Source: Rotaria macrura
Lineage: Eukaryota; Rotifera; Eurotatoria; Philodinida; Philodinidae
Direction: 5' to 3'
NCBI GenBank assembly: GCA_900239685.1
Contig: OENT01000597.1
Coordinates: 1-64,000 of the forward strand
DNA: 64,000 bases
A program made the position numbers and the translations under genes. Below the pieces are notes generated by a model. The model searched no databases. It worked only from the letters and a program-made list of their open reading frames with translations, and was not told the origin of the DNA. Positions 57,632 to 64,000 of the stretch are shown piece after piece. Every line of letters begins with the position of its first letter. The stretch's first letter is position 1.

Positions 57632-59044
57632 TCACTGGCAGCCCCATGGAAAATCATCATTAGCATCAATAAATACATCTTTAAATAAAAATTGATGAAA
57701 ACGTTGTTCGTACTCATTTGATGGAACAAAAGAATATTCAAGATGCCTATCAGGATCAGTAAGTTTTCGAAATGTTTGATCAAGAACTCTAAGAGTATCA
57801 TATGTTTGAAGGATATCAATCAACGCTAAATGAATATAAACTCGTTTATTGGTTCCATTTATAACACCTGGAATAGGTAATGTTGCAAAAGCAATCGAAT
57901 CATCATTATAATATAAATTCATATTAATTTTTTCGTTAACCATTTCCAATGGTTTTAAATATAAATTCGGTAAAGATGTGTCATTGAATTCAAGAAGTGA
58001 CGATGAAGAAACGAAATTTGGATTTTCTGTGTGATTTTTTGCAAGACTATTCGTTGCACGAAGAAGAGCTGTAACTCCTGTTATGTTTTGACGTTCTAAC
58101 ATTTGCTGTTCAGACATATCTAAATGTCTGATTCCAAGTAATAATGAATAATCTATTATATTAAGCTTTCTTAAAGCTTTTGCATCATTAACAATAATAG
58201 CTTTTAATTTTCGATAAATATTCGTTGGTATACGTATACCATTTGGATATAATTCCGTAAAGTTCACATCTTTTAATTTGTAGAATTTTTCTGTTGATAA
58301 ATATCCAGTTATTTTTCGTCTCATTTTAGAACCTTTTAAATCAAATATTTCATTAATTTTTAATGATGGTGTAAATGCATTAACTGTAATAGCAACATAA
58401 ATTATAGAATTTGAAGATGATGTTTGTATACGCAATGAATATAATCCAACATAGCGATTAAGTATTGTTAAATGTTGTCGAAACCGTAAATGATAACCAG
58501 ATAAAACTTGTAATAACAAACGTGCTTCATAGTCAAATACAGTTTTTAGAATGAATAATTGATCATTTGTTTTATACATTAATGAACCACTTCTACCTGT
58601 ATTTGTAAAATCTTTTAAATTGTATTCAGAAAATGATTGACGAAATTTTTCGTTCGATATACCAATATCTTCACGTAACTGATAAAAAATAGTTGGAGCT
58701 AATGAACTGATTTCAATATCTATTTTATCCTCATTGTTTGTTAATTCAGCAAACTCAATATTATCTTCTTTGGCATTTAATGTATATTGACAAGTATGAT
58801 ATAAATGATGTTCATTGCCAAAAGTAGTTGCATCATCTTCATGATAATCATTAAATCGTTTTGTTACATGATCAAGTAAATCAACAATGCCACGACATAA
58901 AACTGGTCCAATGAGTGAAGTTTTTGAACTAACATAGCGTAATGTTATTGGAGCTTTTAAAAAAGACGCAACATGAAAATCTAATTGATCCAATACATCA
59001 ATATTTAGCAAGCCTTCTCTTATATTGCTAACACTAGTCGTCAT
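57632..59044 (-). CDS. Phosphatidylinositol phosphate kinase-like protein, intronless
   Basis: A 470-residue frame without introns. The PIPK catalytic fold occupies about 115-455: FYQLREDIGIS at the domain start, the glycine-rich loop TGRSGSL (149-155), FILK with the ATP-binding lysine (Lys167), DLKGS (235-239), IIDYSLLLGI (296-305, catalytic Asp298), IDILQTYD (409-416; the IID motif Asp410 preceding the activation loop), and VPSNEYEQRF (440-449). All key positions of type I/II kinases are present, so activity is plausible. These enzymes phosphorylate phosphatidylinositol monophosphates at the membrane. Whether it is 4-phosphate 5-kinase or 5-phosphate 4-kinase cannot be told. The basic specificity loop after IDILQTYD is short and lacks the usual Lys pair, which may affect membrane binding. 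The ATG at 59044 is the first in frame. Confidence 0.88.
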   Translation of the reverse strand: MTTSVSNIREGLLNIDVLDQLDFHVASFLKAPITLRYVSSKTSLIGPVLCRGIVDLLDHVTKRFNDYHEDDATTFGNEHHLYHTCQYTLNAKEDNIEFAELTNNEDKIDIEISSLAPTIFYQLREDIGISNEKFRQSFSEYNLKDFTNTGRSGSLMYKTNDQLFILKTVFDYEARLLLQVLSGYHLRFRQHLTILNRYVGLYSLRIQTSSSNSIIYVAITVNAFTPSLKINEIFDLKGSKMRRKITGYLSTEKFYKLKDVNFTELYPNGIRIPTNIYRKLKAIIVNDAKALRKLNIIDYSLLLGIRHLDMSEQQMLERQNITGVTALLRATNSLAKNHTENPNFVSSSSLLEFNDTSLPNLYLKPLEMVNEKINMNLYYNDDSIAFATLPIPGVINGTNKRVYIHLALIDILQTYDTLRVLDQTFRKLTDPDRHLEYSFVPSNEYEQRFHQFLFKDVFIDANDDFPWGCQ

Positions 59045-61921
59045 GATTTTTCAATGTTGATAGCAACAGCAAGTGAGTGAACGTTGGTCTTGAATCGATC
59101 GAGTAAAGTAAAGGATAATGGCTATGATAAAAAAAAGCGTATAAATAGTTATGATTGATTTGACTAAATTAGGAATATGATTGTATCATCATTTTTGTTA
59201 AATTCGTCCACTACTTTCTTTTTCATTAAATTTGTGAACAATGAAAGGAACGAAAAAAGCCGCGTCCTGAGTTTATCTCATTCTGCGAAAAGCGAATCTG
59301 CATTTGAAATGACATAATTATCGATTACTCAAATTCTCAAACAGAATGTGAGTGAGTATAAGCATAGATCTTCGAGTGGTCATTCGTCCAAGTCAATATC
59401 TGTGACGATTTATGCTGAGGCAATATTGATATGAAAATGGAAGACTAGGTAACACTACTATAGTAAAATCTGAAAACAGATGTATCTATGTCTTACATCA
59501 AGTGATCGATTAATTAAAGACACAATTATGAAACAAAGAAGAATGGAGCGTTCTATAAAAAAATCTACCAAGTGAAGATTATAAGAGCGCAATCACAATC
59601 AAATCGATTATAAAGTGAAATTAGATAATGATACACAATAAACTCATCTAAGAGCGCCATCGCATCCTCAATTTAAATGAGCATGCATCTTACTCAGCTC
59701 TAGCACGAGTAACAATTTCAGGCCCTTATCTTATCCCAGTCAGCTAACGATACAATGGTTAGAGTTGGAAATTTTATCCGGAGTAGATCACATATAGTTA
59801 AATATTAATGAAAAATGACTTCTTAATCAACTGAATCATTCCTGAGAAATGGCTCCGCCTATACTCATCCAGGCTCCATCAGCCAAAATGCAGCTTTTTG
59901 GATCTTTTCTTAAAACACTCGCAAAAAACCAATGCGTTAGTATTTTTCAAAAAGACTCGCTTGGAAATTTATAAAACTTTTCCTTCCACAACAGTAAGTT
60001 GACTAAGATGTAACCAGTTCGGTTGAGTCCGTCCACATGTGACTTGCATGGAATGGCTAATACACAGAGATCGATTAAAAGGCTTCAAATGGAAAAAGTA
60101 AATGTATCTATTTTCCTGAGGCGCATGGTTAGTTTCTCAACAATGCGAAGCACACTATTAACAGACTATTGAACACGTCACAAGCTTCGAGATACTCGTA
60201 TCTGCACGCCACTTCTCGTCTAGCAGGTCCCAAAAAGGAGATCTATCGACTCATTTCATTGAAAAAGTATGCTTTTTTTCACATTGTTACATGGGGTTCT
60301 TTCACTGAAAAATAGATAGATGCTTTAGTATGGTTTTCTTGCGAGAGAAGGACTTACATATTAGAACGATAAAACTATTTTTGTACTACTCATTGAGTGG
60401 AAAGAAGATAAATTCTTTTTCATAACAATTTTCAATATTGAATTCTTAGACCTTCACGCTCGCAACGTCGAAATAAGAAGAAATTCCTTGACTGCTGGTC
60501 GCTTTCAAATAAAGGTGTGGGTGTCTTATTACTTTAAGATTTGCCTACACCGCCACTTTTACTGGCATTTGTACAAACACTGTTTATTATCGAACACCTG
60601 CCTAAACAATTAGTAAAAGAACCTAACTCATTTTTACACAGATTTTTTCTTCGATTGGTCAATGAATGACAGCTTTTCTGTCTCACCTTGGGTTTGAGTG
60701 TTAGTATTTTTGTCAATGGTTGCACATATCCATTTATATTTGAGCATGCATACCCTTAAAAAGAAGTTAGCGGGGCGAACACGATTTGCATCGTTAAATC
60801 GATCGATTTATTAAATGAAGTCAGTCATGAATATCTAGGTCATACTTGCCTCAGATATGCTCGATATTCAAGCTAAGGTGGCGTTATGTATATACCTTCA
60901 AAATATTTTATTCTCATTCTCAAATGCTTTTCATAATTTGCTCACCTCGACAAGGCAATAATAAATAATGTATTCAAGATAATTTGAATGAAATGTTGCT
61001 GTTGGTTTTAGTTTGATTTTTGATGTATACTGTTCACTATGTTTTATTTTCGAATGATGCGTTTGATATTCTTTTATGATAAATTTTTGTATTTCTTGCG
61101 TTTCTTCTTTCAGTTGACTGTATTTTTTCGTTTTTTTTTCAATTAGTCACTATGCTGAGACGAATTGTATGCAGCAGCTGCAGAATATGCTCAGAACGAC
61201 AAGACGACGGATGATTATAAATCAGAAAAAAATGAGTATTTATGCAAGAAAATACCTGTGAATGGACTATGTAAGTCGATATGCATTACATTAATGTATG
61301 CGACGGTTGTTAGCGATCGTAAATAGGCAAAAAAACACACTTCATTAAATACCCATTATAATATTTAATTATTGGGGCTGAATGGAACAAGGTTATTATA
61401 AAAATGGTTTCAGATTTCATTTCCCGTATAAATAGATGAATCTTCCGACTGTGATACAAAGATGAGACAACTTTTCTGTGAAATGATATAAAAATTTGTA
61501 ATTTCTTAACAATATATGATTTTTTGAACTGCATGTATATTTTTAGAAATCTGGCACATTCACCTTGTTTCTCTAATACAAAATAGTTAAAAAGACATTA
61601 AGCGTTTTTACTATTTGTATTTTTTAAATTATGCTTCGAAATATTGTTTTCACCACGAGAAGAATATATTAAGCAAACCATCTAATCTGCGTGTGATGCA
61701 AATTAGAGCAATTAATCTTGAATATGAGAGTAAACACAAGGTTTTTCTCTTCTCTTACAAAATTTGTTCAGACTATTTAAATTAAAAGCCATTTTGTTTT
61801 TTGGGGATTTTTCCGAAACGATTTATATCCAATAGTTTCTTTGGAAAAAAAGGCAGTGCTACATGAATATATTCATTTAATGATCTGTCTGAAATAAAAA
61901 ATCGATTTGAATTCAAAGAAT
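59045..61921. other. Long stretch without a supported gene
   Basis: Upstream flank of the kinase gene, then AT-rich sequence. GGTGTGGGTGTC at 60514 is another isolated TGTGGG box. Short minus-strand frames at 60534-60725 and 61310-61534 have no family signature. Confidence 0.5.
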
Positions 61922-62490
61922 TGGGTGTGGATGTTTGAGTACCTATGTTGCTCTGGGTGAGAATGTGGGTTGAGCTAAGTTTAGTCTGTGTGTCGGCTTT
62001 GGTGTAGATGTGGTTGTTACTGCGTTGGTTCGGTGTGGTGTGTACGGTTATACACGTGGGGTTAGGTTGAGATTTTCAAGAACTATTTTCTTAAGGCGTA
62101 CCTACGCACAGAATATTCGAGGTCAGCTTCACCCATCGAAAGCCGTAAGGACAACCACTAACACTTGCACATACCACAACTACATTCACATCAGAGATGA
62201 GCAAGTCACAAGCCTAGTCCCTTAAAAAAATTTCAAGTCAAGTCAGGTTGGGTCAGGCCAAGTAAAGTCAAACTCACTCAAGTCTTCATTTGGCTCAACT
62301 TACCGAAAACTTTCTAATACTCTAGATTCGACTTAGCTCGATAATTGATTCAATCCAAGTCAGAGTTTTTAAATTTGTTAAAGTCAAAGCTCGAGTATTA
62401 AAAAATTTTCAGAAGCTAAGTCAAGTCTTAACTGGACTGGACTTGACTTGAGTTGCTCAGCTCTGACTCACATCCACACCCATTCTCTAT
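61922..62490 (+). repeat. Dispersed repeat A, copy 2, with a nested element
   Basis: Homologous to 593-840 over its first ~270 bp (shared GTTTAGTCTGTGTGTCGG, GTGGGGTTAGGTTGAGATTT and AGAACTATTTTCTT). The continuation CACATCCACACCC appears only after the nested foldback at 62192-62465. Same orientation as copy 1, about 61 kb away. Confidence 0.7.
62192..62465. mobile_element. 274-bp foldback MITE with AAGTCA-type repeats
   Basis: The left end CAGAGATGAGCAAGTCACAA is matched by the complement at the right (GACTTGAGTTGCTCAGCTCTG). The inside is built largely of CAAGTC / AAGTCA-like units in both orientations. It is inserted in repeat A copy 2, so it is the younger of the two. Confidence 0.7.
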
Positions 62491-63442
62491 AGTGTCATTT
62501 TGTGTTTCTTCCTTTCGATTCCTGTAGTTTTCTTCCGTTCTTTGATCTCTTTTTATCTCAACATAGATATTCGTTATTGTTGGTCAAGGTCAATATAATG
62601 ATCTATTTTGCCTTGACCCTTTCTTTCTGTTACATTTAATAATATTGTCAATTACTTAGTGTATATATATATTATTTGTTGGAAACTATCTTCGCTTTAC
62701 GTATTAACTTCAATACGTGACAAATATTCTTTTCTTGGAAATTTATAAAAAATGAGATATTTTGACTCTCCGTCTAGAGATTTATTTTTATTTGAATGTT
62801 TTCGACGAAAATGAACCCTTTTTCATGGAAGGAAAGATGTAGAATTTCATCTTTGCACTTTTGCTAGAACAAGATATAGATATTAGATTAGTTTTGTGGA
62901 ACTCACATGTATTTTAGAAAAAAAATGTGAGCGTATGCTTTGACCTGCTTCCCATTGCATACCATAGCAAACGCACGCAATAGGCTTCAGAATTGTTTAA
63001 TAATAAAATAAAACGAGTTAAACATTATGAAGAATGAGCCCGAATGCTTTTAAAAATATTTCAATTTCTTCATTATTGTTTGTAACATACTATAGTTATT
63101 GCTTCAAATTCTTAATCGGGTAATCGTGGATTTTTTTAAATTTCAACCTGTGTATTGAAAAAAATCAAGGATGAAGATTCGTAATGTATTTAGAGCTTTC
63201 ATAAAACTCATATTATCAACATGAGAAGCATGATTTTATGTTTTATCAGTTTAAAAAATAAATATTATCTCCATTCATGGGTTGCATGCAACTATGTACT
63301 ATACTTTAGTCTAAGTTATCATCTGACGTTGTTATCGTGTCATGTTCTCAAAAATAATATCGAATAATTGTTTAACATTACATTTTACCATAGATTGATA
63401 CACAGTTCCTTCCTATTTGTCGTCCTATATTCAAGCAAAGCA
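62491..63442. other. Intergenic, no gene seen
   Basis: AT-rich flank upstream of the YihY-like gene. It includes an AT dinucleotide run near 62661-62671 and no coding pattern. Confidence 0.5.
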
Positions 63443-63450
63443 TATAAATA
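63443..63450 (+). promoter_or_regulatory. TATA box (TATAAATA) of the YihY-like gene
   Basis: A consensus TATAAATA about 170 bases before the ATG at 63620. This suggests the gene is carried in a eukaryotic promoter context. Confidence 0.45.
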
Positions 63451-63619
63451 GAAGACAATGCTGTTTCAGCGTTTATTCATCTTGTCTTGTCAAGGCCACT
63501 AGAAATAAGGAGAAGAAGAAAAAGAGAAGATGATTATGGCATCCATCACTGTCCAAGGATATGCAAAGGGAAAACATAGAACAACGTATCATATTAGAAC
63601 ATAGACTTCTGTAATAAGA

Positions 63620-64000
63620 ATGGAGTCAGTCATTATTAGTACACGTTTATTTCAATATGCTAAAAAAGAAACTACACCGTTTCGTTTATTTGTTCAAAAA
63701 TGTAAACATGATTGGCTATTCGTTTTTTCTGCTATGCTAGCATTTGATCTATTAATTGCATTGATACCAATGGCTGTAACATTGTTTGGTATACTTGGTT
63801 TCGCTATTGGCAATCATTCTGATTTACGAAATTATATAAAAGACAAAATTGTTGATGCCTTTCCACTGAAAGCTAACGATGGCTTACGAGAAATAATGAA
63901 TATGGCATTTAGAAAATTGTATCACGATGCTGGACTTATACTTTCGTTCGGTATATTATTTGCCATCTTTGGTAGTTCAAGATTATTCATTGCTATTGAT
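63620..64000 (+). CDS. YihY/BrkB-family membrane protein, 5' part (runs off window)
   Basis: 127 codons open to the end of the window. After a polar start (residues 1-30, KKETTPFRLFVQKCKHDW) comes a long hydrophobic helix pair, FVFSAMLAFDLLIALIPMAV and TLFGILGFAIGN (about 34-66). Then an amphipathic stretch (LRNYIKDKIVDAFPL, GLREIMNMAF) and a further membrane helix, AGLILSFGILFAIFGSSRLF. This order matches the bacterial YihY / virulence-factor-BrkB family (Pfam: Virul_fac_BrkB), once named ribonuclease BN but not a proven nuclease. The usual family length is ~280-320 residues, so under half is seen. The family is mainly bacterial, so transfer is likely, and the TATA box upstream suggests domestication. 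No intron so far. Confidence 0.65.
   Translation, partial: MESVIISTRLFQYAKKETTPFRLFVQKCKHDWLFVFSAMLAFDLLIALIPMAVTLFGILGFAIGNHSDLRNYIKDKIVDAFPLKANDGLREIMNMAFRKLYHDAGLILSFGILFAIFGSSRLFIAID

Overview
The window is eukaryotic and AT-rich. It has spliced genes with mostly 45-70 nt GT-AG introns, TATA boxes and AATAAA signals, and many short decayed DNA transposons. The gene families point to a bdelloid rotifer: a receptor joining LDLa repeats, EGF modules and a 7TM domain, an ADP-ribosyltransferase-TPR relic, FLYWCH/MULE-type transposases, a short F-box protein, an apparently bacterial YihY/BrkB-type gene, and dispersed TGTGGG motifs matching the reported bdelloid telomere hexamer. This assignment is inference; there is no rRNA or mitochondrial marker.

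Layout. 1-3.9 kb: a dispersed repeat and a small secreted Cys-rich protein gene (1565-1939). 3.9-5.9 kb: minus-strand relic of an ART-TPR gene. 6.5-8.9 kb: decayed Mutator-like element with long terminal inverted repeats (TIRs). 8.9-20 kb: gene-poor, with one doubtful disordered-protein gene, a doubtful mini-gene, a broken membrane-protein relic, short foldback elements and a roughly 170-bp diverged tandem array. 20.2-22.9 kb: two TIR elements. 23-26.2 kb: decayed transposase-like gene split by a 1.0-kb element whose inverted relative lies at 55.2-56.3 kb. 26.9-36.8 kb: a complete full-length ABC transporter (ABCB/P-glycoprotein type). My 29-exon model is in frame throughout and gives 1330 residues. 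39-43.2 kb: FLYWCH/MULE fragments on either side of an F-box reading frame with one internal stop. 44.2-50.9 kb: the LDLa/EGF/7TM receptor, one frame for about 1570 codons apart from four internal stops. 51-56.3 kb: a TIR element, a decayed non-LTR retrotransposon cut by a minisatellite-like MITE, then the second 1.1-kb element. 57.6-59.0 kb: intronless PIP-kinase-like gene (minus strand). 59-63.4 kb: mostly non-coding, with a second copy of the first repeat. 63.6-64.0 kb: 5' part of the YihY-like gene, running off the window.

The genes do not form a pathway. The convincing intact genes are the ABCB transporter, the PIP kinase, the small secreted protein and, as far as seen, the YihY-like gene. 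Most other coding signal is transposon-derived or recently broken. Three single N bases (2920, 38148, 55223) look like assembly joins.
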